Part shown: one piece after another, positions 43,457 to 52,004 of the stretch | How the letters are laid out: each line of letters starts with the position of its first letter | How positions within the stretch are numbered: the first letter of the stretch is position 1 | Assembly (NCBI RefSeq): GCF_011694515.1 | Contig: NZ_CP050192.1 | Location: 4,968,527-5,032,526 of the forward strand | DNA length: 64,000 nt | Source: Mycobacterium sp. DL592 | Lineage (GTDB): Bacteria; Actinomycetota; Actinomycetes; Mycobacteriales; Mycobacteriaceae | Reading direction: 5' to 3' | The notes under the pieces: generated by a model | Databases searched by the model: none | The model's input: only the letters and a program-made list of their open reading frames with translations | What the model was told of the DNA's origin: nothing | Position numbers and translations under genes: made by a program

Positions 43457-44830
43457 TCAGCCTTCCGGGTCACCCATATTGACGTTCAACGGGCGGCGGA
43501 AAAAGCGTGTCAGCCAAACCAGTACGACGATCCCGATGCCGAACCAGATGATCCCGTAGCGGGTGGACTCGGCCGAAAGATACAGCCACAGAACGATGGT
43601 GAGCAGCACGCCGATTGACGGCAGGATGATGTTCTTGAAGATTTCACGTCCGCCGTGGACTTCACGACGCCGGTAGGCGAAGTAGACGATCACCGTCAGG
43701 TTGACGAAGGTGAAGGCGATCAACGCACCGAAGTTGATCAGCGAAGCGACGAAGTCGAGGTTGAACGAGATCGCCAGCAGCGAGACCAGACCCACGAAGA
43801 TGATTGCGTACGCGGGCGTTTGGAAGCTCGGGTGAAGGTAGCCAAAGAAGCGTCCGACGGGTCCGCGGCCGTTGCGGCCCATGACGTAGAGCAGTCGCGA
43901 GACTGACGCGTGGGAAGCCAGGCTCGATGCGACGGTAGCTGCGAACGCCGCCGATGTGAGCAAGATCTTGAACAGATGCCCACCGACATTGAACGCAATC
44001 TCAGGCAGTGCACTGTTCTGCAGCGATTCTTCGCTGAAATTGGACACATCGGGGAAAAGTGATTGGGTGAAGAACGCCGACACGAAGAAGATGGCGCCTC
44101 CGATCAGCAATGCCAGCAGGATCGCCTTCGGCACCAGTGATGCGTCTTTTGCCTCTTCGGTGTACATCGTGATCGCGTCGAATCCGATGAACGAGAAGGC
44201 GACAATTGTGGCGCCGGTGATCACCAAATTGAGGTGGACCCCCTCGTGCCACAGTGGCTGAGTCGAGAACACGGTTCCGTTGCCCATTCCGTCGATCAGC
44301 GACTTGGCGGCCAGCACGAGGAACACTCCGATGAGGACGACTTCGAAGACGACCAGCACCATGTTCACCCGTGATGTGTTGGTCATGCTGAACAAGCACA
44401 TTCCGGTGATGACCGCGACGTAGACGACGACCCAGATCCAGGCCGGCGCGCCCGGGAAGAACGAGAAGAGGTAGCTGCGTATGATCAGCGCGTTGACCAA
44501 CGGCAGCAGCAGATAGTCCAGCAGCGCAGCCCAACCGATCAGGAAGCCGACGTTGTGCCCGATGGTTTCCGAGGTGTAGGTGTAGGCCGACCCGGCCGAC
44601 GGAAAGATCTGGGTCATCCGGCCGTAGCTGATCGCGGTGAACATCATGACCACCAACGCCAGTAGGTAGGCGGTCGGCACGACGTTGCCGGTTTCGGTCG
44701 AGACGATGCCGAAGGTGTCGAATACGACCGTCGGCGTCATGTAGCCCAGGCCGAGTCCGACGATCGCCCACAGCCCGAGCGTGCGGGCCAACTGGGTGGT
44801 GCCCTTCGCGCTAGAGGCAACCTGACTCAT
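43457..44830 (-). CDS. APC-superfamily amino-acid/polyamine permease
   Basis: 457-aa transporter with twelve predicted membrane helices. The first helix motif GLGLGYMTPTVVFDTFG and the IFPSAGSAYTYTSETIG block (helix 2-3) are typical of APC importers, resembling PuuP-like proteins. FSFIGFDAITMYTEEAKD in helix 6 is the conserved substrate-site region. The specificity is not readable. It is divergent from a universal stress protein gene, a recurrent pairing with APC permeases. The cytosolic C-terminus is short (RPLNVNMGDPEG). Confidence 0.92.
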   Translation of the reverse strand: MSQVASSAKGTTQLARTLGLWAIVGLGLGYMTPTVVFDTFGIVSTETGNVVPTAYLLALVVMMFTAISYGRMTQIFPSAGSAYTYTSETIGHNVGFLIGWAALLDYLLLPLVNALIIRSYLFSFFPGAPAWIWVVVYVAVITGMCLFSMTNTSRVNMVLVVFEVVLIGVFLVLAAKSLIDGMGNGTVFSTQPLWHEGVHLNLVITGATIVAFSFIGFDAITMYTEEAKDASLVPKAILLALLIGGAIFFVSAFFTQSLFPDVSNFSEESLQNSALPEIAFNVGGHLFKILLTSAAFAATVASSLASHASVSRLLYVMGRNGRGPVGRFFGYLHPSFQTPAYAIIFVGLVSLLAISFNLDFVASLINFGALIAFTFVNLTVIVYFAYRRREVHGGREIFKNIILPSIGVLLTIVLWLYLSAESTRYGIIWFGIGIVVLVWLTRFFRRPLNVNMGDPEG

Positions 44831-44982
44831 CTTCGCCCCACCATCGTCTCGTCGGAATCCGTCCTTTGTGGCCTATCACAACGGCCGCTCATCCGGTGGT
44901 CTTTGGCAGCCAGCCGTCACAGAGCAGGAACGTTTATATACTCGCCCACCACGGTCGATGACGCGTGTTAGCGTCACGAAGC

Positions 44983-45846
44983 ATGCGGTACGTCGTCGGT
45001 TATGGCCCCCGCCAACGCGGCCTTGACGGGGTCAATCTCGCGGCAACCCTGGCGCGATCCTCAGGGGCGACGCTGGATCTGGTCTCGGTGCTGCCCAGTG
45101 ATGCCCCGACCTTCCACCGGTACTCACCCGATCAGGCGTACAACGCCGAAGTCGAAGAGCAGGGCCGGGAATGGCTCGAGGACGGGCTGGCCCACGTGCC
45201 TGCCGATGTGCAGGCCGAGGGTCATCTACGGCGAGCCGACTCGATCACCGAGGGCCTGCTCGACGCGGCCACCGACCCGGATCAAGGTCAGGCCGGATTG
45301 ATCGTCGTCGGCACCTACCATCGGGTGCGTAGCGGGCGCTTCGGACTCGGCAGCCTGGCCGACGCCCTGCTGCACGCCTCAGAGGTGCCGGTGGCCTTGG
45401 CTCCGGCGGAATATGATCCCCCGCATCGGATTACGCGGATCACCTGTGCCATCGGTATGCGGCCGGGCAACGAGAATCTGTTCGACAGTGCCGTCCGGCT
45501 TGCCGCCGAATGGCAGGTTCCGCTGCGGCTGATGTCACTGGTGGCCGTCGGTGAGGGAGGCAGCGAGGAACGCCGCCAGGAGTGGACCCAGCTCGCCGAG
45601 CAACACGCATCGGGTTTAGTGGACAAGGCCATCGCCGCGCTTCCAGCCGGAACGTCGGTGACAAGCGTTGTCGGCCATGGACATTCGCTTGAAGACGCAG
45701 TACTGGGACTGGACTTCGAGGACAGCGAGGTCGTCCTCATCGGCTCCAGTCGGTTGGCCCAGCCTAAGCGTCTCTTCCTCGGTCATTCGGCGAGCAAGAT
45801 CATGCGCGCGCTGCCGGTGCCGATGATCGTATGGCCACGCGGCTGA
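44983..45846 (+). CDS. Universal stress protein, tandem UspA domains (2)
   Basis: 287 aa. The start RYVVGYGPRQRGLDGVNLAA and the end LIGSSRLAQPKRLFLGHSAS frame two UspA-like halves; the internal LIVVGTYHRVRSGRFGLGSL closes the first. The ATP-binding glycines are degenerate (no clean G-x2-G-x9-G-S/T), so it may be a non-nucleotide-binding member. The ATG at 44983 is used; a longer frame to 44965 lacks support. It is divergent from the APC permease and probably regulates or co-responds with it. AT-rich TTTATATACT lies 45 bases upstream. Confidence 0.85.
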   Translation: MRYVVGYGPRQRGLDGVNLAATLARSSGATLDLVSVLPSDAPTFHRYSPDQAYNAEVEEQGREWLEDGLAHVPADVQAEGHLRRADSITEGLLDAATDPDQGQAGLIVVGTYHRVRSGRFGLGSLADALLHASEVPVALAPAEYDPPHRITRITCAIGMRPGNENLFDSAVRLAAEWQVPLRLMSLVAVGEGGSEERRQEWTQLAEQHASGLVDKAIAALPAGTSVTSVVGHGHSLEDAVLGLDFEDSEVVLIGSSRLAQPKRLFLGHSASKIMRALPVPMIVWPRG

Positions 45847-45878
45847 CGCCGTCCTCACCAGCGGCCGGCCTCGAGAGA

Positions 45879-47996
45879 TCAGCTCCTGGAGCGGGATCGG
45901 CCGCGCCGCTGCCCGTACATGGCCTGGTCGGCGTGGTCGAGCACGGTGTCGATGGAAAGTCCATCGCCCGACCGGTGGGCGGCGAACCCGATCGTCAGGC
46001 CGACTGAGACCTGCGCACCGTCACCGAGGGTGACCGGTTTGCCGTCGAACTGATCGGTGATCCGAGCAGCCAGGCACGCCAACTCCGAGTCCTCGACCGC
46101 ATCGGTGATCACGAGGAATTCGTCGCCACCCCAGCGGGCGATGAGGCCTTCGTCTCCGGCGGCGGCGACCAGACGGTTGGCGACCTCGACGAGCAGCTGA
46201 TCGCCGGCGCGGTGGCCGCGCTGATCATTGACGGCTTTGAACCGCTCGATGTCACAGAACAGGACACCGTAACCGGCGCCACTGGATTCGAGCTGTTCCA
46301 GGCGACTCCAGCCGGCAGACCGGTTGGCGATCGCGGTGAGCGGGTCGGTGGCAGCCTGCCGGGCCAGATCGGCCTCACGGACGCGGTCGGCGGTTACATC
46401 GACGATCTGCGAGACGAAATAGCGGGGGCCGTCGCGCGGTGCGGTCACACTGACGACAGTCAGCGCTCCCCACACGATGCGTCCGTCAGCGGCGATGTAG
46501 CGCTTGTCGATCCGGTAGGACCGTCGCCGTCCCTCCAGACAATCGGTGAGCAGTGCCACGTCAGCTTCCAGGTCGTCGGGATGGGTGATCTCCTGGAAGG
46601 TCAGCTCGGCGAGTTCACGCTTGCTGTATCCGAGCATCGAACGCAACGCCCGGTTGGTGCGCAGGAATGTCCCGTCCAACCCGACGACTGCCATGCCGAT
46701 CGGCGAATGCGCAAGGGCCAGCTCGAAACGCCTGTCTCGCAACGTGTCGACGGTCGCGGGAAGGCGATCAGTCGGTGCTGCGGTGACATCAGCCGCCGGA
46801 AAGCCATGAGCCAAAGGCCTTGGGCGGCTGAGGAAATAGCCTTGGGCAGCGCCGATTCCCACCGTGCCGACGCCATCGAGTTCGCCCTGGTTCTCGACGC
46901 CTTCGGCGATCACCGTCGCGCCGATCTGCGCGGCGAGCTCAGCGATGGCATACGCCAGTCGTCGCCGGGCATCGTCGATATCGATCTGGCGGGTGATCGA
47001 CTGGTCGATCTTGACGAATTCGGGGCTGAGTTCGAGTACGTGGGAGAACGAGGAGAAACCGGCCCCGACATCGTCGACCGCTAGCCGGATGCCCCGCGCC
47101 CGGCACTTCGCCAGGGCATCGTCGAGAGCGCCGTAGTCCAGGACGGCGTCGTGCTCGGTCAGTTCCAGCACGATTCGTGATGCGTCCACGTCGGCGAGCA
47201 ACTCCGTCCACGGCGCAACCAGCGCCGCTCCCGGCGAGATGTTCACCGCCACGAACACGTCTTCCGGCAGCTGCGGCAGCATGGCGAGGACGCGCGCCAG
47301 GATCGCCGTCTCCAACTCGACCCCCAAGCCCACCTGCGCCGCCTGCGCAATGAACGCGTCCGGCCGAAACGGTGGGTGCGGAAAACGCGCGAGCGCCTCC
47401 ACGCCCACCACCGCGCCGGACGTCACGTCGTGAATCGCCTGGAATACGACTTCGAAGTCCCGCTGGGCCACCACATTTCGAACCACGGCCCGTTGGGTCG
47501 CGGTGGTATCCGCAGTGTTCTCGGGGAATTCGATCAGCGTTCCTATCAGGCCGGCGACCTGCCCGAGAATGCGCAGGTCGACATCGCCCCGATGCGGCTT
47601 GGCGTCCCGGCTGGCCGCACAGACCATCGCGATTGTCGCACCGTCGCGGTTGAGCACCGGCGCGACGGCGTAGGCGCCGAGACCGAGTTCGCGGGCCAGC
47701 GCAGGGGCGGCCTCTGGGTTGGCTGTCGTGTCCGGGACGAACGTGGGCAGGGTCCCGTCGATGACGTGCTCATAGCGGGAACCCGACAGCCGGGATCGGT
47801 CGCCGGAGGCAAGGCCGATCGCGTTGGCGTCACCGTCGAGCAGTTCGAACTCCAGCCTCTCGTCACGCAGGGAAGACAGCCAGACAGTGTCCAGGCCCAG
47901 CCGGCGTCGTAAGAGGCCGAGCAAGATGCGAACCAGCTCGACGGGAATTTCGAGCGCGGCTTCGGAGGGGAGTTCGTCGGCCCCCACGAAGCGCAT
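45879..47996 (-). CDS. GAF-EAL-PAS-GGDEF cyclic-di-GMP turnover protein
   Basis: About 705 aa with domains in an unusual order. An N-terminal GAF-like sensor (about 25-150) is followed by an EAL phosphodiesterase (about 170-405) with GVEALARF, VAVNISP, LELTEHD, DDVGAGFSSF, VKIDQSI, AEGVEN and QGYFLSRP, so all metal and catalytic residues are kept. A PAS domain follows (about 430-545, THPDDLEADVALL), then a GGDEF domain with RWGGDEF and FCDIERFKAVND. The I-site position reads GDEG, not RxxD. Both activities look intact. The start is ATG 47996; an upstream TTG at 48056 is possible. It differs from the GAF-GGDEF-EAL order I recall for M. smegmatis DcpA. Confidence 0.9.
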   Translation of the reverse strand: MRFVGADELPSEAALEIPVELVRILLGLLRRRLGLDTVWLSSLRDERLEFELLDGDANAIGLASGDRSRLSGSRYEHVIDGTLPTFVPDTTANPEAAPALARELGLGAYAVAPVLNRDGATIAMVCAASRDAKPHRGDVDLRILGQVAGLIGTLIEFPENTADTTATQRAVVRNVVAQRDFEVVFQAIHDVTSGAVVGVEALARFPHPPFRPDAFIAQAAQVGLGVELETAILARVLAMLPQLPEDVFVAVNISPGAALVAPWTELLADVDASRIVLELTEHDAVLDYGALDDALAKCRARGIRLAVDDVGAGFSSFSHVLELSPEFVKIDQSITRQIDIDDARRRLAYAIAELAAQIGATVIAEGVENQGELDGVGTVGIGAAQGYFLSRPRPLAHGFPAADVTAAPTDRLPATVDTLRDRRFELALAHSPIGMAVVGLDGTFLRTNRALRSMLGYSKRELAELTFQEITHPDDLEADVALLTDCLEGRRRSYRIDKRYIAADGRIVWGALTVVSVTAPRDGPRYFVSQIVDVTADRVREADLARQAATDPLTAIANRSAGWSRLEQLESSGAGYGVLFCDIERFKAVNDQRGHRAGDQLLVEVANRLVAAAGDEGLIARWGGDEFLVITDAVEDSELACLAARITDQFDGKPVTLGDGAQVSVGLTIGFAAHRSGDGLSIDTVLDHADQAMYGQRRGRSRSRS

Positions 47997-48086
47997 AGGA
48001 GTAAGTAGACCGCACCGGGATGTGAACCTGCGGGAAATTAACGCGCCCGTCACCAATTAGTTAGCGTCCGCGCGGCGCGGACCCGA

Positions 48087-49118
48087 TCAGCTGAAGCGGA
48101 CGTGCTGTGTCGCCAGGCCGAAGATCTTGCGGCCGTCCGACTTTGCCGCGACAAGGATGACGCCGCTGCGGGTCTCTGGATCCAGTGACTTGACCTTGCC
48201 GCTGAATTCGATGTCGGCACCCTCTTTGGCCGAGACGATCGCGGGTTGGGACAGCCGCACCGAGTAGCGGGTCACCGCGCCGGGGTCGCCGGTCCAGGCG
48301 GAGGCGAAACCGGCGCCCAGCCCCATGGTGAGCATGCCGTGGGCGATCACGTCGGGCAGTCCGGCAAGCTTGGCGATGTCCTCGTCCCAGTGGATCGGGT
48401 TGGCGTCACCGGCGACGCCGGCGTAATTCACCAGATCCCCACGGGACAGCCGAGTGTGGTGCACCGGAATCTCGTCGCCTACCTTCAGCGAATCGAAGGA
48501 CGGCGTTCCGGGTGTGCGGGTCAGGCCGCCGTCAGAGATCCGGATCTCTCCTGCGGGCCGCACCTCTTTCTCGTACGCGCCGTCCGATCCCGGAATGTCG
48601 AGGATGTTCATGTCGTGCATCATGGCCTTCTGCACGGCCGCCTTGACGCCGGCGTCAATGTCCTCGCCGGTGACTCCGACGACGGTGGTGTGCAGGGTGT
48701 GCACCCGCTCGCCGGCGACGTCGGTGAAGGTGTTGGTGACGGTGATGAAATCCCGCCCCGCAGTCCGGCGCACCTCGGTCAGTTCGACGTCGATGTGCAG
48801 CTCGTCGCCAGCGACGATCGGGCGGTGCTGCTCGAAGACCTCTTCGGTCTGCAGGTAGGTGTCGTAGCCGACGACGATCTCTTCGAACATGCGCCGATTG
48901 CATTGCATGCCCGGTGCCGAGGTGAACGTCAGCGGTGCGATGACGTCGGAATAGCCCAGTTGCGCGGCGGCCGCGACATCCCAGTGCGCGGGGTTGTAGT
49001 CCTGCACGGCGCGGGCGTATTCGCGCAGCTTCTCGCGGCCGACCAGATAGGTGCCGTCCATCTGGTAGTAATGGCCGACCCGGGATTCGAGCGCCGACGC
49101 TGCTGGTGCTTCGGTCAT
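48087..49118 (-). CDS. Fused HadAB-like (3R)-hydroxyacyl dehydratase
   Basis: 343-aa double-hotdog protein. The N-terminal half (GHYYQMDGTYLVGREKLREY, AQLGYSDVIAPLTFTS, HRPIVAGDELHIDVELTEVR) matches HadA. The C-terminal half (SLKVGDEIPVHHTRLSRGDL, VNYAGVAGDANPIHWDEDIA, AHGMLTMGLGAGF, GDPGAVTRYSVR) matches HadB, with the catalytic Asp and His of the hydratase-2 motif. Separate HadA and HadB normally dimerise in the FAS-II mycolate pathway; here they are one chain, joined by a ~50-residue linker. The partner acyl carrier (ACP or CoA) is uncertain. It lies beside an acyl-CoA dehydrogenase and TetR gene. Confidence 0.9.
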   Translation of the reverse strand: MTEAPAASALESRVGHYYQMDGTYLVGREKLREYARAVQDYNPAHWDVAAAAQLGYSDVIAPLTFTSAPGMQCNRRMFEEIVVGYDTYLQTEEVFEQHRPIVAGDELHIDVELTEVRRTAGRDFITVTNTFTDVAGERVHTLHTTVVGVTGEDIDAGVKAAVQKAMMHDMNILDIPGSDGAYEKEVRPAGEIRISDGGLTRTPGTPSFDSLKVGDEIPVHHTRLSRGDLVNYAGVAGDANPIHWDEDIAKLAGLPDVIAHGMLTMGLGAGFASAWTGDPGAVTRYSVRLSQPAIVSAKEGADIEFSGKVKSLDPETRSGVILVAAKSDGRKIFGLATQHVRFS

Positions 49119-49225
49119 GGATGTCTCAACTCTTCCATCGGCCTGTTCGCGGAAGCCGATCAGAGAACCCTAACGCCCGGACAGGGCAACAAATGCAGGT
49201 AGTGCAACCAACGCTGATGTCAGCG

Positions 49226-49894
49226 TCATTCGGGGACGATCGCGTAGGCGCGGACGGGGAAGGTCCCAAAGCCCTCGATCCGCGGTGGTGCGGCCGAGAA
49301 GCGGGCGCCACGGGTGGGAAGCGCCCCAAGGTTGGTCAGATGCTCGACGACGTGGATACCGTGCGCCAGCAGAACCGTGTGTACGGGCCGGCGGCCGGCC
49401 GCCGACGGACTGATGTCGTCGATGTTCACCGAGTCGATTCCGACCAGAGCCACGCGGGCGTCGACGAGACGCCTCGCTGCGGCCTCGGTGAGGAATGGGG
49501 CGTCGATGCCATACGCCTCGGTGCCGAAGTGGCAGTCCCAGCCGGTGCTGATCAGCACTGCCGAACCGGGCTCGATCTCGCGTGGCAGGTCATCGACATC
49601 CACTGCGCGCGTGGTGATATCACGCCGACTGACGACGACGGCCGGGAGATCGACGAGGGTCGCCAGGTTGAGGGTGGCCAGATCGTCGCCGTCGCTGTAG
49701 CGGTGAAGCGGCGAATCCAGATACGTTCCCGTGTTGCCGATCATCGTGATGACGTCCATCGCGAACTCCGTACCGGGTGCGTAGACCTGGCGCGAGTCGT
49801 GCCGGGTCAGATACGGGGTGATCGACGGAGCCGGCAGTCCCGGGTAGGTCACCATCCCCGCACGGATCGTGTGCGACAGATCGACGATCATCAC
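49226..49894 (-). CDS. Cyclase-family metal-dependent hydrolase (kynurenine-formamidase-like)
   Basis: 222 aa. IVDLSHTIRAGMVTYPGLPA at the start and GIDSVNIDDISP and HGIHVVEHLTNL later are standard for the cyclase/formamidase family. The metal motif usually written HxGTHxDxPxH reads NTGTYLDSPLH here, so two metal-ligand histidines are Asn and Tyr; this matches a recognised GTYLD subgroup but predicts altered metal binding. It probably hydrolyses an amide, lactone or ester. It lies between the acyl-CoA dehydrogenase and the HadAB-like gene, on the same strand. Confidence 0.85.
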   Translation of the reverse strand: MMIVDLSHTIRAGMVTYPGLPAPSITPYLTRHDSRQVYAPGTEFAMDVITMIGNTGTYLDSPLHRYSDGDDLATLNLATLVDLPAVVVSRRDITTRAVDVDDLPREIEPGSAVLISTGWDCHFGTEAYGIDAPFLTEAAARRLVDARVALVGIDSVNIDDISPSAAGRRPVHTVLLAHGIHVVEHLTNLGALPTRGARFSAAPPRIEGFGTFPVRAYAIVPE

Positions 49895-49959
49895 CTACCC
49901 CTTACGGCCAAACCCACCTGACCGCAGCGACAGTAAGGGCGATGATCGCCGGACGCGAA

Positions 49960-51201
49960 TCAGCCCGTCACGTCCCGACCGATGAGCTGGCGCGCGATGA
50001 TCCATTGCTGCACTTCGTTGGCACCCTCGAAGATCTCCAGGATCTTCGCGTCCCGGTACATCTCCTCGAGTCGTACCGACTCACCTGTCTCGCCGACCTG
50101 CTCGGCGAAGCCGAGCGCGCCGTGGATCTGGATGGCCTCGCGAACAAGGTCGTTGGCCAAGCGGGTGCTGTAGGCCTTGGCCATCGCGGCCTCGGGTTCG
50201 GCGCCGCGGTCACCACGGTCGATCAGGGTCGCCGCCTTCTGGTACAGGGTTCGCGCGCACTCGATCTCGGTGGCGCGCTGGGCCATCACGAACTGCCAGT
50301 GCTGCATCGCCCCGAGCGGAGCGCCGAACACCTGCCGGGTCCGCAGCCGGTGGACCGCCAGATCGAGTGCCGCCTGGGCGACCCCGACACCGGCGGCTCC
50401 GATGCCGATGCGGCCACGCACCAGTGCTGACAAGGCCACCGCCATTCCGCCCCCGACGGTTCCCAGCAGGTTGGCACGCGGCACGTGGACGTCGGCGAAC
50501 ACGATGTCGGCGGTGATCTGGCCGCGGTGGCCCATTTTGAGGTCCGGGGTGCCGATGCGCACTCCGGGCGACGACAGGTCGACCAGCAGCATGGACGCGC
50601 GGTCGCCGTCGGCCCCCGCCCGCACCAGAACCGAAACCCAGCCGGCCACAATGCTATTGGTGATCCACCGCTTGCGTCCGTTGAGGATGAACCCGTCGGT
50701 GGTCTCCTCGGCCACCGTCTGGAGTCGATCGGCGGTCAGATCCGAACTGGTCTCGGGTTCGGTGGTCGCAAACGAAAAGGCCACCCGTCCGCTGACCAGT
50801 TCCGGGATCAGCCGTGCGCGCAGCTCGTCGGTGGCGAACTGCAGGGTCTGCGGGACCAGCAGGCACTGGCCGTCGTAGACACCGGCCAGCGACGAGGAGT
50901 GGTAGGCGATCTCCTCGGCCACCGTGCACGTACCGAGCAGGGGGTGCTCGAGGCCCCGGCCGTAGTCCGGGCCGAACGGCACCCCGAACATGCCCTCGTC
51001 GGCCAAGCCGCGAAACGCCGCCCACGGGAAACTGTCGACGGACTCGGGGCGCCGGCCTATCTCACGGGCATGCGGGACGACCACCTTCTCCACCGCAGCG
51101 CGGGCTTCGGCGCGCAGGGCGACGATCTCGTCGGGCAGCCAGACGTCGTGGGTCATGTGGTCCTGGGTGCGCGGCACCGTCACCGCGGAAGTCGCCGTCA
51201 T
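49960..51201 (-). CDS. Acyl-CoA dehydrogenase
   Basis: 413-aa FAD enzyme. FSFATTEPETSSD (about 140) contacts FAD and substrate, KRWITNSIVAGW follows, and the C-terminal RDAKILEIFEGANEVQQWII holds the catalytic-base glutamate position (EGANE). It should oxidise a CoA thioester at C2-C3. The first gene after tetR on the minus strand, it has its own promoter with a TetR-type palindrome between TTGACG and TATTGT. The ATG at 51201 fits this promoter. Downstream genes for a cyclase-family hydrolase and a HadAB-like dehydratase may be co-regulated. Confidence 0.94.
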   Translation of the reverse strand: MTATSAVTVPRTQDHMTHDVWLPDEIVALRAEARAAVEKVVVPHAREIGRRPESVDSFPWAAFRGLADEGMFGVPFGPDYGRGLEHPLLGTCTVAEEIAYHSSSLAGVYDGQCLLVPQTLQFATDELRARLIPELVSGRVAFSFATTEPETSSDLTADRLQTVAEETTDGFILNGRKRWITNSIVAGWVSVLVRAGADGDRASMLLVDLSSPGVRIGTPDLKMGHRGQITADIVFADVHVPRANLLGTVGGGMAVALSALVRGRIGIGAAGVGVAQAALDLAVHRLRTRQVFGAPLGAMQHWQFVMAQRATEIECARTLYQKAATLIDRGDRGAEPEAAMAKAYSTRLANDLVREAIQIHGALGFAEQVGETGESVRLEEMYRDAKILEIFEGANEVQQWIIARQLIGRDVTG

Positions 51202-51209
51202 GGGTACAC

Positions 51210-51236
51210 ACAATAACAGTCAGTGCTGACCGTCAA
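51210..51236 (-). promoter_or_regulatory. Acyl-CoA dehydrogenase promoter with TetR operator 1
   Basis: On the minus strand, TTGACG (51231-51236) and TATTGT (51210-51215) are 15 bases apart. The space between them is filled by the palindrome GGTCAGCACTGACT (51218-51231). This differs by one base from the palindrome upstream of tetR (51889-51902). Binding would block RNA polymerase. Confidence 0.68.
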
Positions 51237-51868
51237 TCTGCGCTCTCGGGCATCAATGCCGCCCGGGCCAGCCGCTTCCACAGCGCCAGGTGTGGATCCA
51301 CTTCGGGGTCGCGGCTATCGAGCGCATAGGTCAGCGCGACACCCCGCATGCTGGTGAACAGCAGCTCGCGAACGTCGTCGAACGCCGGGTGACTGCTGTG
51401 GACCGGTCCGAACATGGTGGCGATGACGTGCTCGATGGCGCGTCGCAGCCGGCGTTCGCCGTCGACCAGTTCGGTTCGTAGCTCGGCATTGGTGCGGGCT
51501 GCCACCCACAGCTCCATCGCCGCCCAGAAGTACGGCTGGCGGAACGTGGTCCACAACAATTCCACTGCGTAGTCCAGTCGCTGCGTCCCGCTCGCGGCGC
51601 CGGCCGGCCCGGTGTCGAAGCAGCGCTCCATCTCTTCGATGCGCACACTGGCCAGATGCTGGGCCGCGGCCACCAGCAGCGCGTCGCGCGACGGGAAGTA
51701 GTGCAACAGCCGTCCCCGGGATATGCCGGCGAGCTCTTGCACCGTCACCGTGGTGGCGCCGCTGTAGCCGTGGTCCACCAGCGTCTGGACCGCGGCCTGC
51801 AGGATCAGCGCCCGGCTGTCCGCGCGGCGGCTGTCGTGGGTTCGACGCTCAGCAGCGGGTTCGGTCAT
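51233..51868 (-). CDS. TetR-family transcriptional regulator
   Basis: 211 aa. An N-terminal helix-turn-helix (ILQAAVQTLVDHGYSGATTV, ELAGISRGRLLHYFPSRDAL) at about residues 21-65 precedes an all-helical ligand domain with a Trp/Phe-rich pocket (FRQPYFWAAMELWVAA). The start is supported by a minus-strand -10 TAACCT ending six bases before the ATG (leaderless). Two near-identical palindromes bracket the gene, one in its own promoter region and one in that of the acyl-CoA dehydrogenase. It probably represses itself, the dehydrogenase and the divergent SDR operon, released by an acyl-CoA or lipophilic ligand. Confidence 0.92.
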   Translation of the reverse strand: MTEPAAERRTHDSRRADSRALILQAAVQTLVDHGYSGATTVTVQELAGISRGRLLHYFPSRDALLVAAAQHLASVRIEEMERCFDTGPAGAASGTQRLDYAVELLWTTFRQPYFWAAMELWVAARTNAELRTELVDGERRLRRAIEHVIATMFGPVHSSHPAFDDVRELLFTSMRGVALTYALDSRDPEVDPHLALWKRLARAALMPESAD

Positions 51869-51888
51869 ACCCGCAGGTTACCGATCAC

Positions 51889-51902
51889 GGTCAGCGCTGA
51901 CT
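51889..51902. promoter_or_regulatory. TetR operator 2, between tetR and the SDR operon
   Basis: GGTCAGCGCTGACT contains the perfect 12-base palindrome GTCAGCGCTGAC. It lies just upstream of the tetR -10 (51875-51880) and just upstream of a plus-strand -10 candidate TCTAAT (51905-51910), so one bound repressor could shut both directions. Confidence 0.68.
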
Positions 51903-51922
51903 GCTCTAATCATCACCAATCG

Positions 51923-51954
51923 CCAATGTGGACATTGACAAATGTCACCATTGG
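51923..51954. promoter_or_regulatory. Second palindrome in the SDR operon leader (candidate MerR site)
   Basis: TGACA-AA-TGTCA (51936-51947) is a perfect inverted repeat inside a larger imperfect one (arms 51923-51936 and 51941-51954, 12 of 14 positions matching). It is unrelated in sequence to the TetR operators. The operon ends with a MerR gene, which is the likeliest protein to bind it. Inference. Confidence 0.45.
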
Positions 51955-52004
51955 TGGTTGCGTCGACAGGGCGACAACGACAGGCCTGGGAGGTGCTCGC
52001 GGTG

